Below are positions 7,801 to 17,951 of a stretch of 64,000 nucleotides of DNA, in pieces; the stretch's first letter is position 1; each line of letters begins with the position of its first letter. The stretch comes from Acanthaster planci (lineage: Eukaryota > Echinodermata > Asteroidea > Valvatida > Acanthasteridae): the NCBI RefSeq assembly GCF_001949145.1, contig NW_019091632.1, positions 124,001 through 188,000 on the forward strand. The letters are read 5' to 3'. The notes beneath the pieces are model-generated. The model was not told where the DNA came from, ran no database searches, and saw nothing but the letters and a program-made list of their open reading frames with translations. The position numbers were made by a program, and so were the translations under genes.

Positions 7801-10184
7801 GGCTCAAGCTACATGTAGATCATAGAGCTTGGGTGTGTGTGGATCCCATAAGCAGTCTTGGGCTGCATCTGGGTGTCGTAGCAAGTATTGCTCCACGATA
7901 TTGGAAGGTTTTTGAACGCGAAAATGCGGTCATAAATGTCGCTTAAATAATGAACAAATTACCACCTATAGACAGCGTTTTTGAAGTCCAACTTTGTAGT
8001 GAACTTTGGTTGTATCTTATCGTTTTAAAAAAAAAAGTCATTTCTGGCCCTAAAATGATGTTGCACCTGTGACAAGTGCAATGTAAAAAATATAGTTGGC
8101 AAGTTGTAAAGTGGGCCGTGCATGCAGTAAGGAAGTTGAGTTCAGAAACCACTGTGGTGTCCTTTTGGTGAGGTTTTTAAACCTTGGGCTTAAAGTTTAC
8201 AGTTAGCCTTCGTTGTAAAAGCTTGTGCCATGAAGATTTTGAGTCCCTTCGAGGAGGAGACTGGTGTTTGAGGCATTTGTTGAATCCAAATGAAATATAT
8301 CCCACCGGTTCCCTGCAAACAGGGTGTCTACGTTTGAACAAACTGTTCATTTTAGTAAATCTGGTCTCTTAAAAAAGTTCACCGACTTGTTGGGGGAAAA
8401 AAAGAAACAGAAACGAGTTACAGATGACCAGACTGTGTCAAACAATGTGGGTTATGAGAAATATTACCCTACAACTGTGTCCCTCTTCTGCATTAGGGTG
8501 GCACCCCTCTGATCATCAACGGCAATGGCCCTGTCCGTACCTACCACCACCACCACCACCATTGTCCCAACGGTGGCATGGCCATGCCGTCCCGGTTCCC
8601 GCGACCTCCTGGTCCCTGCAGTGCTGACCCCGATGCCTCAAGTATGGCCCTCCTTCCTGGCAGCGAGAGCGTAACCAACTCGGACTTGGGGGAGGACAAC
8701 TCTCAGGTGGGCAAGGCTGAAAGAAAACGCATCTGTAGATTTTGAATAAAAAACCACCAGTGGAATTCTCTAATTTATTTCTTATGCCATTGCTATGATC
8801 GCAACACCTTAGACTGGTTGTTGCGTAATTCTCTTGCACCAATCTTCAGGAGTGGAAACAGGAACCATACAAGTGTGTTCAGTAATGTATGGATCTTCAT
8901 TGACCTTAAAAAAAAAAACGTCCTCCAAGGGTATGAATTAACCAGACAATTGAAAGAACAGCATCTATGGATGTAAGTCGGATTTTGTTGAAAAAATTAC
9001 AGGAAGAATGAAAATGAAACTTGCAAAAGTCCTTCGGGCTTGAACCCCGGTCCATGTGCTTGCTGAGCAGCGTGTGTTTAGTGGACTCCAAAACCTCATA
9101 TAGAGGTTTTTCATGTGAAATAACGTGACAGGCAAAGGCACTTAAGAAAGCGAGTCGTGTCTGTGGAGGCACGTGCATTTTCGAATCTGGGTATTTCTAT
9201 TTGCAATTTCATGTAAGCCATAATTTTCGTGCACATCTGTTTAAATTGAACGCTGACCGTCAAAATTCATGGGACTGCAAATCCTGTATAGATACTGCAG
9301 ATAGCCCCCCAAATGGCCTGAAAAAACCTGTGTACTTTTGAACAAGGCTGTGTCACTGTTATTCAAACCTTGTCATGACAAGTGGTATTTGGCAGGCTTG
9401 GCCCAGCTGGTCACTGTATTTGAAAGGGTTCCCATTTTTGCTCGAATTGTCTCAGTAACTTTGAATTTGTGGTTTGCAGGGCAAATCGGAAGCCAGCAGT
9501 AGTTCGGGTGGCTTCTCCTCTTACTCTCAGGATCCTAACCACCGCACCATGGCTATGCAGCAGTGCTGCCTGGCCAGCAAACTACCTCAGTGCAGCAGCT
9601 GTTGCATCGTGCCCTGTCCTCAGCTCTCTGACTCCTCCACGGGATCTTACGGCGAGCCTGTGATGGGGTCAAGGGTCGCCAGGGTGCTGCCCTCATCGCC
9701 ATCACCACCACGGCAGCAGTCTGCCCCACAATCTCAGGGTCTCCACGCCACCAGGCATACGGGTGTCGACATTAGTGGCAGTGGCCAGGGGAGTTGGCAG
9801 GCTGACTGGTGCTTCTCAGACGGGAGGTGGCCCGCTCCCACCCCAGCCCCGACGCTGCAAAGGAACGAACTGACGTGGCCCAGACACACCGGGCGGGTTC
9901 CATGCAGGGTCCAGCGGGGGGAAAACGTGGTCACCTCCACCTCAGATTGCGCGGTGCCACAGCCATCATCATCCGTCTGGCAACGACAGAGTCAAGCACC
10001 CAGTGACATGGAGGTTCCCTGCCAGCAGAACGCCGAGGCCCTTCCGTCACCGGACAGTGCTGATGCCCTCGGGGGACACCAGCAGACGCCAGAGACAACA
10101 GTGCAGGGCGAAGACACCAGTCCAGATTTCCTCAACCGTGTCCTGGAGGAGTTGAGCTCAGGGTCTTGCTCCACCGCTGTCTAA
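1680..10184 (+). CDS. type I membrane receptor with Fn3 domains, DCC superfamily (protogenin/IGDCC-like), 3' part
   Basis: Seven exons (1680-1816, 2932-3102, 3472-3609, 4470-4569, 6842-7037, 8497-8706, 9480-10184) join in frame with matching splice phases and end in TAA; 5' exons are outside the window. In order they encode the second half of one fibronectin type III domain, a complete Fn3 domain split by a phase-1 intron, a short juxtamembrane stretch, one hydrophobic helix (LVIGVCSAFVLIATIVFFII), a basic stop-transfer KRR and a cytoplasmic tail of about 370 residues rich in Ser, Pro, Gln and His. Fn3 repeats, one helix and a long unstructured tail fit DCC, neogenin, protogenin and IGDCC3/4. 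The last residues (LNRVLEELSS) are weakly like the C-terminal helix of DCC and neogenin. Family placement is inferred; another Fn3 receptor (Sidekick or a receptor phosphatase lineage) is possible, but no kinase or phosphatase domain follows the helix. Such receptors act at the plasma membrane in cell guidance or adhesion. Confidence 0.75.
2741..2894 (+). repeat. diverged dispersed repeat, copy 1
   Basis: This stretch aligns along its length with 7961-8114 in a later intron of the same gene. Shared blocks include ACCACC...CAGC, AAGTCC, a run of A followed by AGTC, and AAGTGCA or GAGTGCA followed by CAAGTTG/CAAGTGG. The copies are clearly diverged. No open frame or inverted termini are seen, so the element type is unknown. 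Confidence 0.5.
2932..3102 (+). CDS. receptor exon b: N-terminal half of the membrane-proximal Fn3 domain
   Basis: This 171-bp exon follows a pyrimidine-rich AG acceptor (2930-2931) and ends at GTGAGA (3103); it is phase 1 on both sides. It encodes a proline-rich linker and the first Fn3 strands, with the signature Trp in VELQWQPPMQPNG followed by IITHYVILYDED and a second Trp. This is the usual W-x-P-P-x-x-x-N-G pattern of Fn3 domains in DCC-type and other adhesion receptors. Confidence 0.9.
3472..3609 (+). CDS. receptor exon c: C-terminal half of the membrane-proximal Fn3 domain
   Basis: This 138-bp exon lies between a C-rich AG acceptor (3470-3471) and GTAAG (3610); it is phase 1 on both sides. 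It encodes the last Fn3 strands, including TKYYFKVRAGTQVGEGPPT (conserved Tyr and G-E-G-P-P) and an AAQTLTAAQP exit. It completes the domain begun in the previous exon. Confidence 0.9.
3714..4100 (+). mobile_element. piggyBac-like MITE family 1, copy A (contains assembly gap)
   Basis: The left end is TTAA (3710-3713) followed by CCACTACCAGCCGGGGACTC. The right end is recognisable to about 4100 (GCCCCGGCATGG), but the final inverted terminus and second TTAA are eroded. Internal sequence either side of the gap matches copy B at 7186-7705. The TTAA and CC start suggest a non-autonomous piggyBac-type element. It lies in the intron before the transmembrane exon. Confidence 0.75.
3804..3936. other. 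assembly gap (133 N)
   Basis: A run of 133 undetermined bases lies inside MITE copy A. By alignment to copy B, the missing part should be about 277 bp rather than 133 if copy A is not internally deleted. Confidence 0.95.
4470..4569 (+). CDS. receptor exon d: transmembrane segment
   Basis: This 100-bp exon follows a long T tract and GCAG (ending 4469) and is spliced at GTCAGT (4570). It is phase 1 in and phase 2 out. It encodes NTSRWQES (with a possible N-glycosylation site NTS), then about 21 hydrophobic residues and the cytoplasmic basic CKR(R). This fixes the type I topology of the receptor. Confidence 0.9.
4815..5063 (+). mobile_element. hAT-like MITE, copy 1
   Basis: The element is 249 bp. 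It starts CAGTGTTGTAGTCGAGACCA and ends AGTCTTGACTACAACACTG, which are inverted repeats of each other. The flanks are ATCCAAAT (4807-4814) and TCCAAAAT (5064-5071), an approximate 8-bp target duplication with one shifted base. An 8-bp duplication and CAGTG termini are typical of hAT transposons. The interior is built of AAGACC/GGTCTT motifs and includes a 12-bp tandem array. A degraded second copy is at 19151-19267. Confidence 0.7.
4971..5042 (+). repeat. 12-bp minisatellite (CATGGTCTTGCG)n inside the hAT-like MITE
   Basis: Six consecutive 12-bp units: CATGGTCTTGTG, three CATGGTCTTGCG, CATGGTCTTATG and TCTGGTCTTGTA. The array gives a repetitive open frame on the + strand, which I do not regard as coding. 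Confidence 0.9.
6484..6706 (+). repeat. tandem duplication, two units of about 111 bp
   Basis: Unit 1 (6484-6594) and unit 2 (6595-6706) share CCAAAACCT, CCAGCTGGTTCACATTTCAA, ACATAACAGCAACC, a C run, TAGCC(G/T)TGGCAA and GTTGAGCAGAAC. Differences are scattered, so the duplication is not very recent. It is intronic. Confidence 0.85.
6842..7037 (+). CDS. receptor exon e: cytoplasmic tail, first part
   Basis: This 196-bp exon follows CACACAG and ends at GTAAAC. It is phase 2 in and phase 0 out. It encodes 65 residues (LLKRAQSSAAAHIHSS, then GYVARASPDGQTYVTG and FIPMRAVLPQP), with several Ser/Thr that could be phosphorylated. I recognise no domain. Confidence 0.85.
7186..7705 (+). mobile_element. 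piggyBac-like MITE family 1, copy B (full length)
   Basis: This 520-bp copy is the best of its family. TTAA (7182-7185) precedes CCACTTCCTTCCGGGACTCC. The right end, GCCCCGGCATGAAGTGG, is the inverted match and is followed by TTGA (7706-7709), one substitution from TTAA. No transposase frame is present, so it is non-autonomous. One ambiguous base is at 7557. Confidence 0.85.
7961..8114 (+). repeat. diverged dispersed repeat, copy 2
   Basis: This is the partner of 2741-2894, same orientation and same length, also in an intron of the receptor gene. The similarity is patchy but collinear throughout. Confidence 0.5.
8497..8706 (+). CDS. receptor exon f: cytoplasmic tail, His-rich part
   Basis: This 210-bp exon is phase 0 on both sides (acceptor CATTAG, donor GTGGGC). 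It encodes 70 residues: GGTPLIINGNGPVRTY, then six histidines, a Pro-rich stretch (SRFPRPPGP) and an acidic Ser-rich end (TNSDLGEDNSQ). No catalytic domain is present. FPRPPGP could be an SH3 or EVH1 ligand; this is inference only. Confidence 0.85.
8707..9479 (+). other. last intron of the receptor gene
   Basis: A 773-bp intron. The minus strand around 9028-9100 has a B-box-like GGTTCAAGCCC, possibly a tRNA-derived SINE remnant, but no A-box or clover-leaf could be confirmed. Otherwise I see nothing. Confidence 0.75.
9480..10184 (+). CDS. receptor exon g: terminal coding exon, C-terminal tail
   Basis: This terminal exon opens after TTTGCAG in phase 0 and codes 234 residues before TAA at 10182-10184. 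It is low complexity (Ser, Pro, Gln, several CC pairs). It ends with a more regular segment, DFLNRVLEELSSGSCSTAV, which is likely helical. The position and spacing of its leucines are reminiscent of the conserved terminal motif of DCC and neogenin, but identity is low. The chain ends TAV, a possible class I PDZ ligand (S/T-x-V). Confidence 0.85.
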   Translation, partial: GKSEASSSSGGFSSYSQDPNHRTMAMQQCCLASKLPQCSSCCIVPCPQLSDSSTGSYGEPVMGSRVARVLPSSPSPPRQQSAPQSQGLHATRHTGVDISGSGQGSWQADWCFSDGRWPAPTPAPTLQRNELTWPRHTGRVPCRVQRGENVVTSTSDCAVPQPSSSVWQRQSQAPSDMEVPCQQNAEALPSPDSADALGGHQQTPETTVQGEDTSPDFLNRVLEELSSGSCSTAV

Positions 10185-12679
10185 AGAGAAGATGGAGAAA
10201 CACAGCACGACATTTTTTTTTAAATTGAAGCGCAAAAGAAGAGAGGAAATGTACGTAACCAATCTACCTGATAATATCAACTGCATTTGATTCGTTCAGT
10301 TTGGTGCTGCTACTATAATGCATGGCATAAACACTACACATTCTCAGGACCATGCCATGCATACGAGTGCGTATCAACTGAGAAGAAAAAAACTATTTAA
10401 ACTTGGCCGAGGAACTGACCAGGAGCCGGCCAACGAGTGGACTTACCTCAACCCCCACGAAAGACTGACAGCTGAGAAGATATATTTAAAAGACAAGAAA
10501 AAGGATGTTTGCATTGTGATAATGTGAAACAGTAAAGGATCTCTCCTGATGTTGACTCACTGTCGGACCCGCAGGAGATGTGCGATGCTTCATGGAGACA
10601 AAACGAAAAGGGGATGAAGCAAAGAAGCTGTGTAGCTGATATGACCTCATATCTCACTACGGGTTTGGAGTAGTGACCTCTATATAGCTGCTATCTTTAC
10701 ATGTCCAAACGGAATGTAATTTATTTACTGAAATTTGTATTATTCTTATCATTATCGTATGCATTTTTGTTTCTGCTTTTTAAAGTTAATGTATGCGGGG
10801 TTTTTGTTTTTTGGGTTTTTGTTTTGTTTTTTATTTGAGGTTTTAATGCGTATTTATCATGTTTAGTTAAAAAAAGATGCATCGTCCAGGAAATGATCTT
10901 GTTGGATTGAGCAGCGAAACACTCAGTGTTCAGAAGCTTTTTATAAATTTGATTTGAAGTGTTCCAGCCACCCACAGTAAAAAAAAAAAGGGAATGTCAC
11001 CTGTGGATATGCACTAAGAAATTCTCCAAATTTTGGTTTTCAAGTCGATGCAGCAGACATCCAATTATGAACGTGTCAGTCATTAAATAGAGATTTGGGG
11101 GTTTAAATTGCCAAAACAAGAAGGGAAAAATCGCACAGATCCTGCAGAACCTTGCACTTACCTTTGTTGGAGATCACACGCTTCCATCTCTGGTGATCAA
11201 TCCATTTTGGAGTACCTTGCCAAGTTCATATCTTGGAGTCAGATTTCAATGCAACAAATCCAAAAGAGTCCATTGCCGATACTGAAATGGTACAGGAGGT
11301 CTGAACAATGATATACTCACACAAAATGCATTTAAGCATCGCAATGCAGTGAGGCACCTGCCACAGTGGAGATAAATGAGTCACTTTCAGTAACCTATCG
11401 AATAAAGAAGAAATTGTTCCATGTTCTTTGATCACAATTGTTTGGATTGTGAGTAACTGTGCCTCGTGCTTACAGCACACGTCTTCATGTCTTCGCCGTT
11501 GTGCAGACAAATGTATTACTAATTACCTCAGACGTGTAGTAAAAAGACTCTTCTGTTTTGGGGGTTTTTTGTTTGATTTTTATTTTGGGGGGTTTTGGTG
11601 TGTTTGATAGGCATGTGTTGAGTTTCTCCACATTGCAAGCTGTGTTCCACACTTATACCCAGTTACCCGCGTCCATTTCGTCTGTTCACATTCTTTGCAT
11701 CCCCCAAAAAAGCCTTCACCTGAACAAGTCCGTCTTATTTGCATCGACCAACAGGCAACACGCCTTTGTCCCACTATTTCACTATGGAAACATACATGGA
11801 ACGTGGGTAGTGTACCTAGAAATCATTGTGTTTCTGTAACAATTCCTTAACCAAACACAGCTTGTTTACTTGGCAACACTTTCTTAACCCTATGTGGTTT
11901 TTGTCATTTTATGCACTTTTTTCTTGTTTTTTTCGTCATATTTTTTTCAAGTATCCTTTGTGTTTGAGGAAAAGGTATTTCTACCTCAGAAATAAATGTG
12001 TAAAATACGAGACTCAGGGAAGCATAATGTATGATACATTATTATACAATTTATATCGTAAGATAAAGAAAATGGGGGAGAAAAAAAGACAAAAACTGTA
12101 CAGGTTATTGATGTATTCTTCGTCATGTGTTTTAAAAAGGAGTAAACTTTTTTCGATTATCATATGCTAGTTTTAATTAATTATTCAGGTGCACTTTTTA
12201 AGATAGCCAAGTGTATATTAGTCTGGTAGGGCAGTTTGGATAGGGTTCCCGGTGGCTTTCACTCAAGACTTCGGTCCCGATTATAGGTTGGGAATTTTTT
12301 TTTTTTGAAGGAAGGGACATGTAGTAATTATGTCTTTTGTCAGAAGAGATGTGCTTGCTCCTTAAAAGTCAAGGGTTTGAGAGATGGCGTCTCAACTCTC
12401 AAATGTTTGAAAGACTATTCTCCTTCCCTCTTGCTTTTTTTGTCGGGGGGGGGGAGTGAGTGAGACTTACAGCTCTCCCAGTGAGGACTCCGATCTTTAG
12501 TGAATGCTACATGGACTCTGTCCGTTACTGTTTTAGTGCATGTGTGACCTTGGGTGTCTGGTTTGTTATACATTTTATCAAGTTTCTAATCACTTGCACA
12601 GACATTTAAAAAAACTGTATTCGATGACGGGTATTCATGTGTGCCATGAGTAGTGCTTGTGTATCTTGTACAAAATAAA
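10185..12679 (+). other. 3' UTR of the receptor gene (minimum extent)
   Basis: After the stop codon the DNA becomes A/T-rich with no repeats or exons I can recognise. It contains AU-rich patches (AATTTATTTACTG near 10720) that could act as instability elements. I end it at the first convincing AATAAA that is followed by an A-rich tract, but further signals at 15620, 16707 and 17836 mean a longer UTR is possible. Confidence 0.5.
12674..12679 (+). terminator. candidate polyadenylation signal AATAAA for the receptor gene
   Basis: AATAAA lies in CAAAATAAAACAAAAACAAAAC, about 2.5 kb past the stop codon. No transcript evidence is available. Confidence 0.45.
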
Positions 12680-15600
12680 ACAAAAACAAAACATTGTCAG
12701 CAATTTTTAATAAGGAGACTTATATTAGCATGGTAATTGCAGCTAGTTATAAGGTATCCTTACAATATGAAGACGTAGCAGCTATCCTCTGTCAAGTAAC
12801 TGTATATGAGCCAAGTCCATGTGACTGTGATCATTGTTCATTTACTGATCTCACAGTTGGCAACCTGCCAATTGACACTGCCATGCAGACAAGGATGCCT
12901 TTGCAATCCCCCCTCCCCAAGAATTCATTTCGGAGAAACCTGCATATTTTGTGCTGCCGAAATCATGTGAAGCTCTGTCCCTCGGGCGATAATTCAGAAA
13001 TGAAATCGGGTTTCTGGATAAAGAAGGAATTTGTTTTTGATAAGGTTGGAGTTGATACTTTTGTTGAGGCGTATGGTCATTATGCTCAGATCATGATATT
13101 CATGCCAACATGTCCCAGTTTGGTGGTCACACCAAGATGAGTTATTCAGTGCATCGCATAGTTGATCCTGTACATACACAAAAAAAGGAGCCCTAGTGCA
13201 TTGACAGTTCCCCACCCACTCGCCCTTCCTACCCTCCATGTTACAACAACCTGTGCTCATTTCTTGTTGCATGTTTTAGGTGTTAGGGTTGTGCTTTCTT
13301 TCCTTTTTTTAATGAACAACACACCTCTACCTCAGAATTGTCAACAGGGACAGGCAACAACTTGTTGGCCCGTCAATTAATGTAACAGTGAATTGTGGCG
13401 AAAAGGATGAATGCAGTCATTGTGCGTTTGGCCATATCGGTTACCAGTTTATGTAATGGGCTTTCTTTGGAAGAGACGAACACTTTTGTTGAAGCAACAA
13501 AAACCTTCATGCACCGACACTATCCTTTTGATGATTTCTTGTCGACCAAGATTCATGCAAATGTTACTTGTCTGCCCTGCGGAAAACAGTTAACATTCTT
13601 CTTGGTCACTCTTTTCAAGTTTGATTATTTTTCAGACTTTGTAACAAGTTTCTCTGTGTTTTTTGTTTTGGAAGTATTCACTCACTCGAATCTGTGTCCC
13701 AAATTAGGGATTTTAACATGTACATTGTAAACGAGATGGTTTTAAATAACCAAAACGAGAGAGAGAGATTGCGTACAGTTTGTTTCAATGCATAAATCTT
13801 CCATAGCATGTTCTGTTTGTAAATGTATTGTCTCCATCCATGGACAGGTTGGATCCGGCCCATAATGTAAATAGTCCTTGTATTCTGGCATCTCTCTCTT
13901 CATTGGCAGTGTCTTCTCAGCAGCCTCAAGAATGGGCTGGATTATTGGGGTTATTTTTAAGCGAGAAGCTTCCGATTGGCCTTTTTTCCTTTTTTTTTTT
14001 TCCTTTTTTTTTTTAAGTGAGAGGCCTAGCAGGGGGCCAAACGTGCATACGGGTATACAAACCAACAAGCCGATATTCAGGTCCTACAGGACAACATCGG
14101 TCAATGAAGCTTGTTTACGATTTCCAGTCAGTTGGACATCTATACTTATGGATACCCTTTTGTTTTGCTCTTTGAAACGTAGTGGTCTTTATAGATTTTG
14201 AACCCTTGTCAGTTTGTATTCAAAGAGTGATGCATTTTTTTGGGTGTAAGGAGAGTCAGCAGACTTGACATATTAACCTCTGTACATAAAACGAAAAGCT
14301 GATGACATACGGGTGCCGGGGAACATCTGGGTAGGATTAAGCTTTGACTTTTTTTTTTATTATTATTCTAAAGTGTGCACGTTGATTGTCTGTAAATCAG
14401 TCCAGCTTTGGGGGATATGTCTTGAAGAAAAAAATGCTCAGGAAAAGTCATGGAAATGTTTCTTTCGTTGGATTATGTCATCGATATTTTTTGGCAATCT
14501 CAAAAGAAACAAAACAACTCTTGGAAGGCATTCCTGTAGAACTATATAAAATGCAGTCCCGTTCAAACCGAAACTTAAAAATGCCAAACAATCACTTAAA
14601 TTACACAAAATCAAAACAACTAAAAAAAAATGGCAAACCTACAAAAAAAATTTTCAAAGCTGCAACATGCAACAGGTGTTAAATATTGTGGCCAATTCTA
14701 CCAGAATAAATGCACATTAGTTTTATTTTGGGGGGGGAGGGTAAAAGAAATGAATTCACGAATTGGAAAGTCAGGATTTGAAGAAATATTTTTAAGGTGC
14801 AGTTTAATCCCTTTTAATTACTTTTAAAACACACAGTGTATAAAGTATGGAGGAAAAAAGGTGAAAAGGATTTATGTACATAAAATAATTTATTAATATT
14901 TCAGAAAAAGAAAGATTACTTTTAAGTCCTGTAATATATACGTGCCTCAAATCATGTCCTAAATATTTTCACCACTGATTGGCCATATTTAACTTCAGCA
15001 GCTTTGTTTTTATCAGAACACAAAGAAAAAAATTACCTTTTCTTTTTTGTCTGGTTGAGGTATCGCCCCAGAGGAATATTGATTCTCAAAGTTTTTAAAT
15101 TAATCATTGACATAATCTGAAAATATTCACTCCTCAATATTTATTGCAGAAAACAGATATTTTGGAATACGATTTGGTATAAATGGGTTGCATATTGTCA
15201 ATGCTCGTTATTATTGTATCTAATTCCTGATTATACCAGGGGTGTGAGAATTCAGCTTTTTAGCTAATTTTAGCTTTTTTTGTTCAGATGTTGACCCTGA
15301 ATTTCAGCTTTTTTGTACACCTCGTCTGTACAAAAGTATGGGAACTGTTTACGTTTCAGCTGTTTAATTCTGTTTTCAGCTTTAATTCCAAGTGGCCGCT
15401 CACACGCCTCGGATTTTTATCAGGCAAAATTCTTCCTCAAAAATCTGCTGGATTTTCTTGCTTCATATTGAGAAGTATCAGGCTCTGTGACATTTTTGGG
15501 GCTGGAATTAATTTTAAACCAGTAACTACCTTTAAGCACCCTGGTGTGGTATTGCCAATGTCCTGTCATATATCTCAGTTTTCAAATGTGAAGTTGTCCT

Positions 15601-17951
15601 TTTTTCTTTTCTTTTTTAAAATAAATTGTTAATCAGTGTAGCAGTAAGGTTTTGTTGTGTTTGGTTTAATGCGTATAGTATTAATAATCAGGACTTGGTA
15701 CACATGCAGAGTTTAATTAGGCAGCTTGACTTCCCCTTAAAGACAGGAGGGGGAAGGGGGAAAAGGGCGCCATCTTTTGTGCAGAAAGAGTTGATTTGCT
15801 AGCCTTTCCAACCTAATTGAGGGGAACTCCCTGTTCTTCTTGAGTTCTTCACTGGTTCCACTGCAACATAGTAACTTCAATTTACAGCTGTTATGTGCAA
15901 GCGTTTTTGAAGGGAGTAATAAAAAGGCTTGAAAACAAAATGAATTTCCAGCAACTGCAGAGTTTTGCTGGTAGGCCTTTTGAGGGGCATCCAACAAAAT
16001 ATTGGGGTTTTTTTTTATTGGGGATGGCACACCCACTAACAACAAAACTGGGGTCATTTCTGATGAAGATAAGTACAGGGTGAAGAACTATTTTAAAGTG
16101 AGTTTTCAAGGTGGAATTGTTTTGTATTGAATTGTTTTCATGATAACGTGCTGACCTTAAAATACCAATAGTCTTGGCATCACTTGCTTGAATTGAAAAC
16201 AGAAATTGCAAGCCAGAGTGTTTTCATTGTGTCCATTGCTGCAGAGTTGGACATTGTTGGGAGGCCGAAAGAAATCTTTGATGTCACTTCAGGATGAAAG
16301 TTAAGCCTTCCCCAACAGTGAGCAACAGTGCGGGGATTTGTTCTGCATTCATTCTTTCAAATCCATGTCACCTTTGTCCAAGTTGGAACCGGGCCCTTTG
16401 CCCAACTGCGAACGCATGTGTTGGCCCAACCGGGGACTTTTTTCCTCTGTCCCATTGTGGAGCACAACCGCTGATGCGACTGAATTATTTTCTACTTCGT
16501 ACACTGCCTTGTTTATTCAAACTTCAGGCCCCCTTCACGGGTCAAGCTCGTTTCACTGAATGTTTGCATACAGCATTACAAGATTTTGTACATTAAGAGA
16601 AAAGGGGGGGGGGGCAGATAATGAAAGACCAGTGTTCAGGATATTATTGCTGACAGCAGTGTCTCTATATATAAATATATATACATATTGTCTTACACTA
16701 AAAGAAAATAAAATGCGCCAGTGATATACGGGTGGACAGAATGTTGAGTGTTCATCTCGTCTTATTTTTGGATGGTGTTTACATTTCATATTCCCAGAGA
16801 AAACTAGGAAATGGCATTTGTATGTGTTCTTTATATTATCATCAAGTACACAATGCAACCGGAACAAAGGATGTTTCGCTATCCTTAGCGGCCAGTCGGT
16901 TAATGCCTGCGCTTAGCCTTTAGGAGCATGTTGGGGGAAAAATCCAGGATTTTTCCGGGGGAGGGGGTTAGGCCGGAATATTTCTGTTTTTTTTACTTCT
17001 CATTAATGCAGACAAGCAGAAATCAAAATTTTATGGCATCCACTGTTCACATTGGTCCACTCTATTTACTTATTTTTTCAATTATTTTTCCCCTTTAATG
17101 ATAAATTACAGAGCCCCTGGTGTGGCGTTTGCCAAACTTCGAAAGCCAAGGTCCTCGCTTTGGTGATTTTATATAACAGCACTACATGTACGTGCATTAT
17201 TGCTACATGAACATGTATCTCTGGCCAAGACGTACTTGAGGGAAAACTTTTTTCAAAGATTCTGTAAGGGGCACAAGTGCAAGTTGAGGGAAGGGGCTTT
17301 ACTGCCATGGTTTCTCGGGCTTAATTATAATTCATTTTTTCACCCTGAACTTAATACACACTCAGTACAATAACTTTTGCGCATAAACCAAGTTCAACAA
17401 TTTTTTGTAATTTTATTGGCATAACTTCACAGTCCAGAAAGGCAAGTTAACTACAAAGGAAACTGAAAAAATACTTTTTCCTGTGTGTATTTCAAACATT
17501 TTATGAATTTCAACTGTGCCCCTCAAGAAAAAATTCGCTTCGGGAAGATAAATGTACTGTAAACACTTGTATTTACACTGACCTACGCCAGGATTGGAAG
17601 TTCGGTATAACTGCTGTAGAGCTCATGCTAATGTTTAAGACCAAGGAAGACTATCAGGGAATATAGCCAAATGATATAATGGTAAACTGAATTCATATAA
17701 AAGCTTTATAGAATTTCAAAGTGTTTTGTTAAGGGTTTTTTCCTCAAACTCTTAAGAATGAATGTCCTTCATTGTCGTCTTCCCCAGGGCCTTAGGGAAA
17801 ACAGTTTTTAAGTTACAGAGTTTTTATACTTATCAAATAAAGAATGTAATTCTGAGAACAACATTTTGAAAATGAGCCCGCGCGCTTGTCCTGTTACTTT
17901 GTCCCCAAGAGCAATGCTGCAATGCGCCAGCCGGGGGGGTGGACATGATCC
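12680..17951. other. intergenic region between convergent genes
   Basis: About 5.3 kb of AT-rich DNA with many T and A runs. No coding exon or transposon was recognised, only scattered simple motifs (for example repeated TTCAGCTTT near 15250-15390). It probably holds the extended 3' UTR of one or both flanking genes: + strand AATAAA at 15620, 16707 and 17836, minus-strand signal at 17412-17417. Confidence 0.6.
17412..17417 (-). terminator. candidate polyadenylation signal of the FASTKD gene
   Basis: TTTATT on the + strand reads AATAAA on the minus strand, about 535 bp past the FASTKD stop codon. It would give a 3' UTR of ordinary length. Confidence 0.5.

Larger units (their letters stand above)
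7038..8496 (+). other. intron with a full-length MITE
   Basis: A 1.46-kb intron between GTAAAC and CATTAG. It holds piggyBac-like MITE copy B (7186-7705) and the second copy of a diverged dispersed repeat (7961-8114). No exon is seen. Confidence 0.8.
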
